Assembly: GCF_014805685.1 (NCBI RefSeq)
Contig: NC_060885.1
Location: forward strand, 12,379,132-12,443,131
From: Silurus meridionalis
Lineage: Eukaryota; Chordata; Actinopteri; Siluriformes; Siluridae
Direction: 5' to 3'
DNA: 64,000 nt
The notes beneath the pieces were generated by a model, which worked only from the letters and a program-made list of their open reading frames with translations, searched no databases and was not told the origin of the DNA. A program made the translations under genes and the position numbers. Position 1 is the stretch's first letter, and each line of letters opens with the position of its first letter. This document shows positions 25,656 to 39,639 of this stretch, in pieces.

Positions 25656-26330
25656 AGAAAAAACAGAATGAAAGCAAGAAGAGAGGTTAAGGGAAAGAAA
25701 GAGAGTCATATAATACTGGTAAGTAGAATATCAATTTTGGGGATTTATTTCTTTATTTTTCTCAATTCCAATTCCAACCAAACTGCAGTTCTCTGCTATC
25801 AAAGGCCAGCTCACAACTGGGGAAGCTAAGACTCGGAGAGTAAGCAATCTCTCTGTTCAGGCATAGGGTATGGGTCAAACCTGGGAGTCTGGCCATTTTT
25901 TTGAGAGAATGAATACATTAAACCATTTAAATTTCATTTGATTTCATTTCTTTTTTAATAGAATGATACTATTATGTAATCAGTATTATATCATCACTAT
26001 TAAGCCATGTTATGCTACATAGGATTAACCACAGGTGCTAAACTTCTGCTCTCTGTGCATGGTAAAAGTGAAAACAAAGGGAAATGTAGAACTAAATATA
26101 TTTTATATGTCGCATTAAGGTTGGGCCACTGACTTCCATATGTTAAATTCATCTTGTGTCATATTATACAAGATTAAAATGTGTTATTTTCTTTATCCAT
26201 TAATTCAGTGTCATTTTTCTTGTTGGTGTCACCTGATAAAAATGCTTATTTGTTCCAACGTTCTCTGCTTTATCACATAGCTTTGTTCGTTTGTGAGCCC
26301 TGCAGTGTCATGCGGTCTCCACTTACAGTG
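25656..26330. other. intronic non-coding stretch
   Basis: Nothing recognised. Confidence 0.4.
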
Positions 26331-26558
26331 TTTTGTTGATAAACAGTGCTAAACTGGCCATGACCTTTGGGAAATTAGCATAATGCAGAAAGCATTAGTG
26401 ATTAGATGAGATTAATAGAGAGGAATTTAAATAGGCCTGCTGACCATGATAAGGCTTTCTAAACAGATTAATGTCAAATAGTGCATTTAATTCAACCTGC
26501 AGATTGGCACAAAACTGCATTTAGATGGTAAATGCAGATTAGAATCGTGACTGAGGTG
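26331..26558. other. repeat-free block next to the 31-bp hairpin
   Basis: Contains many ATTA/TAAT cores and 'agcataatgcagaaagcatt' (26378-26397) and lacks simple repeats. Could be a conserved regulatory block; only comparison with other fish would tell. Confidence 0.25.
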
Positions 26559-26636
26559 CTAATCTAGTCTAGACTAACTAGTCTTTTATTTTCCTCATCA
26601 TCAATATAAAAGACTAGTTAGTCTAGACTAGATTAG
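26559..26636. repeat. perfect 31-bp inverted repeat (hairpin)
   Basis: Arm 26559-26589 is the exact reverse complement of 26606-26636, with a 16-nt spacer. The arm begins CTAATCTAGTCTAGACTAAC and contains its own internal palindrome TAGTCTAGACTA. Not seen elsewhere in the window. Confidence 0.95.
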
Positions 26637-26739
26637 TTTTGTAGCTTCTACATATAACTAGGCCAGCATCCAATGTGTGATTTTATTGTGTTTTTTACTT
26701 TACAGTATTACATTCAACATCTCTCTCTCTCTCTTTCTC

Positions 26740-26742
<3 letters not shown>

Positions 26743-26813
<71 letters not shown>
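26743..26813. repeat. (TA)n microsatellite replacing the outer end of a Tc1 TIR
   Basis: About 35 AT units. Directly after it comes 'gcaacaattttattatatg', an inner part of the Tc1 terminal repeat. The outermost part of that TIR is not seen. Confidence 0.9.
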
Positions 26814-26816
<3 letters not shown>

Positions 26817-26860
26817 GTTTTATACGCAACAATTTTATTATATGTTCTCTAGGGGAAATA

Positions 26861-26990
26861 TACGGTATACCTACCTTTTCTGGTTTGTCTGAATTTTGTC
26901 GCTGTGTTTTCGGATTTGTTAATTTGTTTTTGGATTTGTTGTTTTGTTTTTTGGGTTTGTTGATATGTTTTGCTCTTCTCGGCCACCGTA
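26861..26990 (-). mobile_element. small MITE, copy 2, nested in the Tc1 TIR
   Basis: Ends are TACGGT... and ...ACCGTA. The trinucleotide ATA is duplicated at 26858-26860 and 26991-26993. Removing the MITE restores 'gaaatactatag', which matches 'gagatactatag' in the TIR of copy 1 (reverse strand of 10260-10280). Internal 'ggatttgttaatttgttttt' units are the reverse complement of those at 16739-16895. Confidence 0.8.
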
Positions 26991-27732
26991 ATACTATAGA
27001 AATCTAAATTGGATATATTTTAAAGTCGTCAATGTGCAGCTTGTATAGCAGTAGAGATTTAATGTCCTCTAAAATAACTCAACATACAGCCATTACTGTC
27101 AAAATAACGGGCAACAAAAGTGAGTACACCCTAATTAAACATGTCAAAACTGTCAATATTTTGTATGATATCTAGTGCTGTCTTGATTCTCATGGGCATG
27201 GAATTCACCAGAGCTGCACAGGTTGTTGCTGGGATCCTCTTTCACTCCTCCATATTGACATCATGGCATTGCTGGATTTTAGACACATGTCACTTCTCCA
27301 CCTTCCGCTTGAGGATGCCCATCAGGTGTTCAATAGGTTTCAGGTCTGGAGACATACTTGGCCACTCCATCATCTTCAGCTTCTTCAGCAAAGCAGTTGT
27401 CATCTTGGGGTCATGTTTGGGGACGTTATTATGTTATAAAACTGTGGTAGGCCCAGTTTCTGAAGCAAGGGGGCATCATGTTCTGCTTCAGAATGTCACA
27501 CTACAAGCTGGAATTCATGTTTCCCTTAATGGAACCGCAGCTCCTCAGAACCAGCAGCACTTATGCAGCCCCAGACCATGATGCTACCACCACAATGCTT
27601 GACTGTAGGCAAGACACAATTTTCTTGGTACTCCTCACCAGGGCGTCGCCACACATCTGACACCATCTGAGCTAAACAAGTTTATCTTAGTCTCCTCAGA
27701 CCACAAGGCGTGGTTCCAGTAATTCATGCTCT

Positions 27733-28719
27733 CAGTGGCGGGCCTTACATTTGGTACCTGGGCCTTCAGTGGGTACTTACCCGACTAAATCCTCCTCCTA
27801 ATACCACCGCTATCATGTCGCATTATAGAAACCATCAATACAATACAAGAATGCAATATAACAACATGTGGCATTACAGAGAGAGAGGCATTTCACATAT
27901 GGAGGGTGAATACCATTTTACCAAAGCAAGAAACCCAGTTAAGACAACACCAAACCTCTACACTACAATCACAACTGTGCCACCTACAACACAAAAATTG
28001 TAACAAAATAGAACCTACTCACCAGAGATGCATAGTCATAATTTGTACCGCTCTTCAGAGACTGTAGTCCAGTGGTACCGGTCTTATTCACTGGTCTGGA
28101 AGTGGCGAACAAACCCTTTCCCGGGCTGAGAAAAGCTAGCTAGCTTTGGGGTTGGCTGACCTCTCCTCACATTGTCTAGCTTTTCTGGAAAATTGATTTT
28201 TAGGTATGTCCGAAAGCAAATAAATTTAGCTTTCTCCGTAGGCATAGAAAAGTCTAACTCAGATGTATTAATTGTGTGCAGATCACTGCAGATGTGTTTT
28301 GCCAGTCAAACTTGGCTGTAACAGTTTCCCTCTGACCAACCAATCAGAGGATGGAAAAATGCTGGCGCTATTCTGGGGCAGCTACCTGGCCCTGTGAGGC
28401 GAATATGAAATCTGATTGGTTAAAGAAACAGACACATTGATAATATTCTCTATGGTAAAAAGGCCAGCAGTTTAGATTGACATGGCAGCACATAGAGGCT
28501 GAAATCTGATTGGACAAAAAATGTAACATCCACATACACTTACTGGAAGCAGTGCAGCCAAGAGAAACACTATGAAATGAAGAGAATAAACTGTTGTTAA
28601 TAAATTAATAAAATTTCACGAAACAAATATTAGAATTTATGTTGTAAATGTAGGGCAGTGCTTCTAATAGTGTTTAGGCCAGCAGAGAATTCTTTGCTGG
28701 CCCTGACCGCCTGCCACTG
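27733..28719. mobile_element. hAT-like non-autonomous element nested in Tc1 copy 2
   Basis: Ends are CAGTGGCGGGCC and, reverse complemented, CAGTGGCAGGCGG. Flanking 8-bp copies CATGCTCT (27725-27732) and CATGCACT (28720-28727) differ at one base. Copy 1 of the Tc1 family gives the empty site 'aattcatgcacttgg', which proves the insertion. CAGTG ends plus 8-bp duplication indicate the hAT superfamily. No transposase was recognised in the 987 bp. A near-perfect palindrome lies just inside the right end (28677-28702). Confidence 0.85.
28677..28702. repeat. subterminal palindrome of the hAT-like element
   Basis: GGCCAGCA and TGCTGGCC flank a nearly self-complementary centre with GAATTC, 26 bp overall. 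Subterminal palindromes can be transposase-binding sites in hAT elements (family knowledge, not shown here). Confidence 0.7.
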
Positions 28720-29547
28720 CATGCACTTGGATAGGTTGTTTTCAGCAAACTGTATGCAGGCTTCTTGTGAGCCAGCTTCAGAAGAGGCTTTCTTTTGGGA
28801 TGACAACCATGCAAACCGACTTGTTGCAGTGTGCAGCGTATGGTCTGAGCACTGACAAGCGGACCTTCCGCTTCTGCAACCTGTAAAGCAATGCTGCAGC
28901 ACTCATGCGTCTGTTTTTTGAAGTAGATTCTGCACCTGAAACACAGCATGAGGACTCAACTTCTTTGAACGACCCTTGTGCGGACTGTTCCTAGTGGAAA
29001 ACCTCTGTATGACCCTGGCCACTGTACTGTAGCTCAGTTTCAGAGTGTTATCGATCTTCTTATAGTCTAGGCCATCTTTGTGGACTGCAACAATTCTAAT
29101 TCACAAATCCTCAGAGAGTTATTTGTCATGATGTGCCATGTTGAACATTCAGTGGTGGGTATGTCAAGCAGACAAAATCATGAATATGATGAATAGGACA
29201 TGTGGCTTTGCACAGTTAAACAACGTACAGCTGTTATCTTTTAGGGTGTACTCACTTTTGTTGCCAGCTATTTTGACAATAATGGCAGTATGTTGAGTTA
29301 TTTTCAGAGGTCAGTAAATCTGTACTTCTATACAAGCTGCACATTGATAGTGACTAAAATATATCCAATTTTTATTTCCATTGTATTGTCCCTTGAGAAC
29401 ATATAATAATATACAATTATATAATATTTTTGTGAGATACTGTGTGATTCAATACAAAAAGTGAAACTCGTATATTAATCAAACACAGACTGATATAATG
29501 GCTTATAGCTAATGAAAACCCAAAAATCAGTATCAGTATTAAATTAC

Positions 29548-29558
<11 letters not shown>

Positions 29559-29619
<61 letters not shown>
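29559..29619. repeat. (AC)n microsatellite abutting a Tc1 TIR
   Basis: About 30 AC units running directly into the 'cagtacagacc' end of the next element. Confidence 0.96.
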
Positions 29620-29622
<3 letters not shown>

Positions 29623-30149
29623 CAGACCAAAAGTTTGGACACACCTTCTCATTCAAAGAGTTTTCTTTATTTTCATGACTATGAAAATTGTAGATTCACA
29701 CTGAAGGCATCAAAACTATGAATTAACACATGTGGAATTATATATGGAATTATATACGTAACATAAAAGTGTGAAACAACTGAAAAATGTCATATTCTAG
29801 GTTCTTCAAAGTAGCCACCTTTTGCTTTGATTACTGCTTTGCACACTCTTGGCATTCTCTTGATGAGCTTCAAGAGGTAGTCACCTGAAATGGTCTTCCA
29901 ACAGTCTTGAAGGAGTTCCCCGAGAGATGCTTGGCACTTGTTGGCCCTTTTGCCTTCACTCTGCGGTCCAGCTCACCCCTAAACCATCTCGATTGGGTTC
30001 AGGTCCGGTGACTGTGGATGCCAGGTCATCTGGCGCAGCACCCCATCACTCTCCTTCTTGGTCAAATAGCCCTTGATGCCTTCAGTGTGACTCTACAATT
30101 TTCATAGTCATGAAAATATAGAAATGGTACAGACCTTTGGTCTGTACTG
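29618..30149. mobile_element. internally deleted Tc1-like element A
   Basis: Begins CAGTACAGACCAAAAGTTTG and ends in its inverse, ...ggtctgtactg. The inner blocks 'agtagccaccttttgctttg', 'ttggcattctcttgatgagc' and 'caacagtcttgaaggagttc' belong to a well-known fish Tc1-like family. The right TIR is shortened: about 35 bp are missing next to 'aaatatagaaatggt'. About 530 bp, no coding capacity. Confidence 0.85.
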
Positions 30150-30157
30150 TATATATA

Positions 30158-31994
<1,837 letters not shown>

Positions 31995-32175
31995 CTATTA
32001 TTCATCATTTGTTCATTCGTATTCTGTAGCTGCTTTATCCTGGTTAGGGTTATGTTGAATTCTGAGCCTATCTCAGGAACACTAAGGTGGGAATGCAGCA
32101 TAGATGGGAGGTCAATCCATTGCAGGGCAGGATACACTCACATTAACATAGGACATTTCAGATGCACCAGTCCCC
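31995..32175 (+). repeat. common teleost interspersed repeat fragment
   Basis: Blocks 'agctgctttatcctggttag', 'gagcctatctcaggaacact', 'caatccattgcagggcagga' and 'tacactcacattaa' match in order a very abundant fish repeat. Family identity is not certain. It is truncated before its usual 3' part. Confidence 0.6.
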
Positions 32176-34171
32176 CAATGATATATTTGTGGGAGTCTGA
32201 AGGAGATCAATTCAACTCAACTCAACCTATGCAAATTCAGTATTCCAGCAGTTTTTCTGTGGCAATAAGTGTGAATACAGCATGAGATATTGTTTGCTAA
32301 CTGGTTACTGATATGTTCCCTCCTTTATATTACATGCATTATATTCTCAGTTCTCAGTAATTCAGATAATATCCTTTTAATATCCTACTAATAGAATGCA
32401 AGGTTGGGGCAAAACACTTTCAGGAGTCTAGTGATCTTTATTTCCTATTGTAGGGCCTAAAATAAGAAGAACTATAGGGGCCATATAGTTAAATACCACA
32501 CACCAATAGGAACCATATATAATTCTGTTTTATAAAAGATGTTGGGATGCCAGATTGTAGACTAAGTGCTGAGTCAGTGTGTATATGTTTGCCATTCGTG
32601 ACTTCAGGTCCTGCCCCATGGACTCATTTGCATTGTGTGGTTGACGTGAAGTCAAGCAGCCAGTGATGTCAGGATTTCAAACATGCCACACCAGTGACAG
32701 AAAGGGAAATGACCTGTCTCTCTCCATCTACAAGGTGAAAAGAGGGTCTGTATGCAGGCAGATATCGAAGACAAAATGACATTCAAGAGTTCATTTTAAA
32801 TCAGAGATGGCTTTGGGAGCACTGATGCTTGGAAGAAGTGGAGATGGCACTGACAAAGTTTATTCAGAGACAGAGAATGGACTGGAACTGAAGAGGGTAC
32901 AAATGTACACACACTGTCAAACTGAAACAATCCTCAGGAAATGTCTTGAGTGAAGGTCAGTCTTTATCATGGTAAGAGATGTAGGAGAAGAAATCAGTGG
33001 ACAGTGTACTATTAAAGCTTCGAACTAATGAAGATCAATTAGATAGCTTTTTGTCTGGGGGGCTTGCATACTTAGAACCCTCCTTTTATTCCTCTGCCTA
33101 AGACCAATGCCAATGGTGTGACGTTGGCTGCTGTGAACACTTAATTAACCGGAAGAAAGTATAGCTGACACAGCCGAGTTAATGGCACTTTTATCTTTGT
33201 GAAGTGCTCTAATTGACCCTCTGGTGATGGAATGAACTATGTCTTGTTCTTGTCTAATGGATATATACTGAGAAAGGGCGTAGCTTGATGAAGTTGCATA
33301 ATTATCACATGGTGCAGTCTTGACAAGGTCATTCTGAGCAATTTTTTTTTGTATAAAGATGAATGTTATTGGGTATTCTAGTTAAGACCATGGTTGAACA
33401 TGCTTAAATTACACTAATTAGAAGCTAGCACTTACGCAAATAACCTCAGCACTCTACAGGAGATGTAACAGCTTTTGGAAGGTGGTAATTATTGACTAAT
33501 AGAGTCTGTAAAATGGTAATTCTTAACTGCTGTCTTCAGAGTGCCATGCCATCTTACAGGTTTACATAGATCTCAAAGTGTTGTTGAAATGTGCTTCCAT
33601 GAGTCCAGTGTGCAAGTTTGCAGGGTTTCAGTGGTTTTTTGTTTGTTTTTTTTGACTAGTGTGACTTTGAAAGTCATTGGATAGGCAACTTTGGCTTGAG
33701 GCAATTTTATGTCTTTGCGGGAATAACAGATTTAGATGTAAATCAATGTTTTGTATGGGCTTGACATTTACGTCATCTATCATTCTCTAAGCAATGTAAA
33801 TGTGAAGGCAGAAGTGTATGTTTGGTTGGCAAAAGTAAGTGTGTGTGTGTGTTGGGGGGGTGTCCTCTACTGTAAGGCTGAAGGTGGAGGATAATTAATA
33901 TGTGGTCTGGGCTTTGATGAATGAGGACATTGGAAGATTTCATCAGCAACAGACAATTCTGCTCCCTCCCCAAACAGGAGGTTTGTGTGACCCTGCTAAC
34001 ACCTCCTAAAATAGTCTCCTTACTTTAGCGGTCACTGGATATGGATGTGTTCTTTAAAGACATTTGTCAAAATTTAGCATTGTGAATATTGTATTTCCTT
34101 TCTTATTATTCTTCACTGTTCTTATGTGCTGCATGAAATTTAGTTATTCCATATTTTAATGGTGTATTTTA

Positions 34172-34172
<1 letters not shown>
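32176..34172. other. non-coding stretch; a repeat-free block at about 33010-33290
   Basis: No gene recognised. The block 33010-33290 has ATTA/TTAATTAA-type cores ('acacttaattaaccgg'), balanced composition and no simple repeats, so it could be conserved non-coding DNA. Confidence 0.35.

Positions 34173-34239
<67 letters not shown>
34173..34239. repeat. (TG)n microsatellite
   Basis: About 33 perfect TG units. Confidence 0.97.
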
Positions 34240-34241
<2 letters not shown>

Positions 34242-36899
34242 TGTTTCTGGTAGGGTAATTACTCAAAGCCAGATGTAAGAGTATGATTAATAACCCAGTG
34301 GAGTGCATACTCCGAAGCCGGATGTCCTGGTGTAGGGATAGCTGTACCTGTCATATAACATGGCATAATTAATATCCCCTTTATCTACATGAGATCCACT
34401 CTAATTGTCTGAAGAACTCATATCACTTACTGAATACTTTACTATACAGCCAAGTCCACTGACTTTAAGTTGTCAAACCTACAAACAGGATGGACTGCTT
34501 TATTTCCTTCCTCTATTCAATTATTAATTTCTACCAACAACTTTACATAAAACACACAGCAGCCTATCACAGCACAGAACTATGATAATTGGTTAAACTT
34601 TGTGAATATATCAAAATAGAACTGGTTTGGTTTTTCTAAATATAATGGTGAATAAGAACTACCATTCTTTCTTCCCAATGATTTGTCTCAAAGGAAACGA
34701 GGTCTGTATTTTCCCAAGAGAGTCTTTTCAGCCCAGATCGCTCAGTGAGAATAATGCTGGACTAAAAATGGGACCCTTCTTCATAATGGGTTGAATTAAA
34801 TGGATACAAAACACAAGAAAGGGCACTTACACGCAGCATGCTGCAGCTTTAACGCTTCTGTGAAATTATCATTTCTAAAAAAGGAAACATTTATTTCAGG
34901 CATTTAAAAAAACTTTTAGATGTGTTAATTTTTAGACATTTAATCCATACAAAATGACAAGTATGCGTCTTGTTTGAAAAGCGAATTTAATTAGAGATTA
35001 CTTTGTTAGTGGGATGTGGTGATTTTTATATTTGTTCTTAACATACGAAGTGTCCAGGATCCAGGACTTTCAGAAATAACCAAAAAAATTTCTTATTTTG
35101 CTAATTCATTAATGTATTTATTTTATATATTAATACAATAAAAAAAAAATATGTATTTTTTTATGTACTACTTTCCCTTCTATATTTATGTCCTCAATAC
35201 GATGGCACGAGGTAAGCATTCTTGTCTAAGGTGTCAGTTGCTTTGCTCAGCATGTTTACTATCAAATTGCCTAAAATAAACCTTTTGGAAATTTTGTCTT
35301 CTTTGCAAGAAGCAGGGGGAATTGCTGATTCAAAAAAAGGATTCTTCATTGGACACTTAAGAAGATATAGACAAGAGTCTTTCACCTGAGCAGCAGAAAA
35401 TGCAAAGACAAACAAATTATAAAAGCTTTAAGACTATAGTTTTGCCCACAGGTGCCTATATGTGTAATTTTTTTTCACCTTAGCATTATGAATTTAGCAA
35501 TAAGGTGCAATCTATAAACTATGATTAAGTAATTTTTACATAAAATCTATTTTGGTTCACAGGCTTTAAAGTAATTTCTTTTTTTTTTGCTTCTTTAAAT
35601 GGCTGCTTGTTACACACTTTCAATGGTTTTCCTGAGCTTTATTAACCATGTTTGTCTGTTTCTCAGTATATATGTTTGCATCTTCTGTTTTGTGGTTGGA
35701 TTCTATTGGTTAGTATGAAACAAACTTTTCATATCTTGCTGTGCCTGTAAGACTTATTAACATTAATGGCCTTGGTTGCTGTTCTCGCTAACTGTTCTGT
35801 ATGTGTCGTGACACACTGTGTTCTGCAAGTGACATGGTGCTCTGAAGTGAAAACTTTGCTCTCACAAATACTGCGAAATGTGTTACAATCCATCCAGAGT
35901 CACATCCCAGATCTCAGAGAATAATGAAGCAGCTCACCATCTACATAACAGAATACAGCTTGCTTCACTAAATATCAGTTAGATCATTATCACTCTGCAA
36001 TATCATCTATTTCAACTTAAATGAAAAAAATATTTAACATTTTTAGACAATGTTTATAATCAAGAAGCACTTCCAATTTCCATTTCACCCTTGGCAATGC
36101 AAATTAGAATGCTTAGCTTATGTCATAGTGTTAGACAGGGCTGTGCAAGAAATCTGTTTTTCTATATAGACAAAAACAACAAAATGACTCCCAACACATA
36201 TGTATTATTTAAACTTATTCATGGTTTACTGATTGGAAAGTACTTAAATGTGAATACAAGCCAGAATTAAACCCCCAGACGACTATAGTTGACTAAGCTG
36301 AACCTTCAACTACACGTTACAGAACATTATCCAGAAGGCTCATGCTTGAATAAACAACCAGGAAAGTGAATGTCATTTGGATGTCTTGTTATCCTAAGCC
36401 CTGACATGTTTTTAAAACACATTTTAACATAGAAACCAGAATGTATGCATGTGAACGTAAACATAGGCAAATAACAAGTTATGGCACATGGTTATTTTTT
36501 TATCACATACTGGTGTGTTTCAGGAAGGTGGTGTAGGTGTATATGCTAAATATAAATTTCACCAAATGTATAATTTTGGATTTGTTATTTTATGATGTGT
36601 GGAACTGGGTTATGGTAGATATGAATTTGTACATGTACAACAATAACAAATAACATGCAACAACATAACAATTATTATTATAATAATAACCATTAACATA
36701 CATACTTTGTAGATATATGTCTTAATATTGTCATCTGTGAAGTGATCAGGTCAGTGCAGTAATCGTAAATTATTGGAAGTGTAAAAATGACAATATTCTA
36801 AAGGAATGGGTCATGCTTAATAGTATATTAGTTTGTGTAATTGTATTTATGTTTATGGTGTCATAATTGTTGAGAAGTTTGAATAATTTGTAAAGCTTA
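34240..36899. other. AT-rich non-coding stretch
   Basis: Nothing recognised on either strand. The 73-codon frame at 35194-35415 has no known motif and no splice support. Confidence 0.4.
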
Positions 36900-37135
36900 G
36901 TTTATTCATATGCACTGTAATTAGTGTATTCCCAATGTATAAATTTCCTGCATTCCAATTTCAATCCTGGGATTGAGTTACCACCTGTACAGAGTTTTGC
37001 ATGCTTTCCCAATGTTTGCATGGGTTTCCTCTAGGTTTTCTGGTTTCTTTCACACTTTAACAATGTTTTACATGTTATTAGGTAGAATGGCTTGAATATG
37101 CTGTCCCGAGTTGTAAATGTGTGAGTGTATGGGGG
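36900..37135 (+). repeat. SINE-like interspersed repeat, degraded
   Basis: Blocks 'tcaatcctgggattgagtt', 'gcatgctttcccaatgtttg', 'catgggtttcctctaggttt', 'tctggtttctttcacac' and 'tgtgagtgtatgggggaatg' are mutated versions of a tRNA-SINE-like sequence common in fish. Confidence 0.55.
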
Positions 37136-37147
37136 AATGTTTTTATA

Positions 37148-37538
37148 CACTATATGTTGACATTAAAAAAAAAATCACATTGCCAGCATAATAACCTTCA
37201 TTCTTTTGAGAAATTTTTTTACTAGACTTTGCAGCATGGAAGTGGGGATTTTCCCACTAGTCAACAAAAGTGCAAGAGGTTTGGCATTGATGTTCAGTGA
37301 GAATACTGGTGTACAGTCAGTTTTCTAGTTTATATGAAAGTTGTTGAGTGGGTTTGCAGTCAGGGCTCTGTGCAGGCCACTTGGGTTCTTCTACAACAAT
37401 CTTGCCAAAATATATCTTTATAGACCTTTGTACACACAGGATTCTGATACAGCAACAATTTTTGGTCCCTTGGTTCCAGTAAATGATTATTAATGATAGA
37501 GCATATAGACATCTTATACAATGGAGGTATACATAGTG
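37148..37538 (-). mobile_element. Tc1/mariner-like MITE
   Basis: Begins CACTATATG after TA (37146-37147) and ends ...catagtg before TA (37539-37540). Inner blocks 'agacttttgc'-like and 'agtcagggctctgtgcaggc', 'cacttgggttcttctacaac' belong to a widespread teleost element. A minus-strand remnant reads PKWPAQSPDCKPT, recalling the WPxQSPDLNP motif of Tc1/mariner transposases with the catalytic Asp changed. About 390 bp, inactive. Confidence 0.65.
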
Positions 37539-39174
37539 TATCTCGGTGGGGACCAAATAGGAATATTTCAAACAAATTCGATTAAGTAAAAAAAAAAAAA
37601 AAGATCCAAAAAGAGTTCTTTTGGTTTATGAAGTTAGCGTTAAAATTCAGATTAAAGAATTTGAATTGTTTTATCAGTGGAAGTTCTTCACGAGCAGTGT
37701 CAACTTATCCATATGAACAAAATACTGACTATCTCTTTTGAGTGATTAATGATTAAATGAATGAGAAATGATAGATGATTATAATATATTGAATATTTGA
37801 CATAGAGTATACGGAATAAGCCAATGTTCCACTAGGTTGCTCATCTTACTTGATGTTTCACCATCTAGAGTTATTACTGTACATATTGGATAGAAATGAC
37901 ACTGTTCCAGGCTTGAGCACTTTTATAAAATTCTGTGCAGCCACCAAGATCTTGTGTTATAGAAAATTATCAGTATTAGATCTAATAAAGTGCAGAGAAT
38001 GAGTCAGTAATGTACAGAGCCAGTTTTATTGTAAGATATACTGCAGAGAATAGTGGAGGAAAAGTTGGATTATGGAGTGGATAATGTCTGTTCAGCCAAA
38101 GGATGTTGCATCACAGTCGCTTGCTTGGCCTGTGAAGACGTGTTGATTTTGAGGCAAAGGTAGGCTGGAAATGTAGGTTTATCATCCCCTGGTTTATGAT
38201 ATTAGCTTTTGCATATAGAGTACCTCACACTTGGGAAGCATTAAAGCTGTATTAAAAACAATACAAATATTTTAGATTAAACCATGTTGCTAGCCTGTAT
38301 GGTGGATGACTGCACATCATTGATGCTCAGCCTATTGCATGAATCAAATGGAAGAGGCTCTTTACATAATTTTATTTGAAGCTATGCTGTTATTAATGTC
38401 CTGTGCAAGCAAATTCTTTGGTCATGAACCATTGCTACTCACAAAGATAGTAAGTCAAATGTGTATGTGTGTGTTTCCACTCATATACAGTATGTGGTGC
38501 CATGTAATTGACTAGCAGTGTACCAAGATAAGGTAATTTCTGGAGGTGTATAAATAGAATTTAGCAAGAAAAATCACATTATCTAAAAGGTTTAATGACT
38601 AGAACTTTCTTTTTGTCATGCTGTACTTTAGACAGTCCACCAAAAGCATTCCCAATTTGGAAGATTATTTTCATGGCAGTGGTGCCACACCATGCAAGAT
38701 CCAACACCTTGTGCATTTACATTTTTTTGCCTCAACATTCAAATAGAATTTCTATAATGATTTTGAGGCACACTGCAATAAGGCCTTTTTGTTATTAAAC
38801 ATGCATCAGTCAAGCAGAGCACTAGATAGTGGTTATAAATAGACATAGTCATCAATCTGAGATATTTAGACACCTGCTGTTGTCACGATTTAAGGCAGCC
38901 TTTGTACTCAAACACTCTAGGATGCACAATGTTGCATGCAGATTCAGTGCAATGAGATGCCAAACTTTTCTGGCATACCAAAAAGGTATAAACTTTGTGC
39001 ATGCACGTATTCTTTCTAATAAATCCTGGCACATGTGCCTCTTTGTTAAAATCAAACACACACACATGCGCGCACACACACACACACACCTGAAAAGTGA
39101 GCAGTGGATGAGTGGACAATAACAGGGCAATTGCATTGGGCTTTTGGGAGTAGCGCTTTTGAAAACCCCCAGCT
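37539..39174. other. non-coding stretch
   Basis: Nothing recognised apart from short A runs and an interrupted CA run at 39058-39088. Confidence 0.4.
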
Positions 39175-39184
39175 GGTGTGCGTG

Positions 39185-39272
<88 letters not shown>

Positions 39273-39278
39273 TGTGTT
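39175..39278. repeat. (GT)n microsatellite, longest in the window
   Basis: About 50 GT units with a few interruptions at both ends. Confidence 0.96.
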
Positions 39279-39390
39279 CTGGTGTGGATCATGAAAAGGT
39301 AGGTCTACCATAAGGGGAAAAAATGGTGGGTGGTATAATGGTTTAATTTAGTCTCAATTTACATCTATCCAGCATCATATAAACACTAAT

Positions 39391-39391
<1 letters not shown>

Positions 39392-39422
<31 letters not shown>
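39392..39422. repeat. (CA)n microsatellite
   Basis: About 15 units; opposite strand phase to its two GT neighbours. Confidence 0.95.
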
Positions 39423-39424
<2 letters not shown>

Positions 39425-39592
39425 TGTGCATTCCGTATGCCAGTTACACAATAAAGTGCTGGAAAGTAGACATGTATCATCATCCTTAATTAGGCCCTAC
39501 TGACGTATGTGATAGAGAAAAATGTCTTGCCACCTTCGCCTCTTCTCCCTCTGTGGAGAGCTTTGACTCACTGCTTGATTATGAGTGTGTGA

Positions 39593-39595
<3 letters not shown>

Positions 39596-39638
<43 letters not shown>
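39596..39638. repeat. (GT)n microsatellite
   Basis: About 21 units. Confidence 0.95.

Positions 39639-39639
<1 letters not shown>

Larger units (their letters stand above)
27140..29150 (-). pseudogene. Tc1-like transposase relic split by a hAT-like insertion
   Basis: The minus-strand N-terminal half at 28728-29135 gives LQVAEAEGPLVSAQTIRCTL, QQVGLHGCHPKRKPLLKL and AHKKPAYSLL. After the insert, 27200-27730 carries, antisense on the + strand, the blocks for the catalytic half: 'cttaatggaaccgcagctcc', 'ccagaccatgatgctaccac', 'ttcttggtactcctcacca', 'caccttccgcttgaggatgc'. Reading frames are broken by stops as well as by the insert, so no active transposase remains. Confidence 0.8.
26820..29443 (-). 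mobile_element. Tc1-like DNA transposon, copy 2, with two nested insertions
   Basis: Same family as 9035-10335 but with the transposase on the minus strand. The left TIR (about 26826-27125 without the insert) and the right TIR (ending 'tttgtgagatactgtg' near 29443) share 'tacagccattactgtc'/'gccattattgtct'-type blocks with copy 1. The left TIR is split by a 130-bp MITE (26861-26990). The transposase is split by a 987-bp hAT-like element (27733-28719). Without these insertions the element would be about 1.5 kb. The outer left end is lost beside the (TA)n array. Confidence 0.85.
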
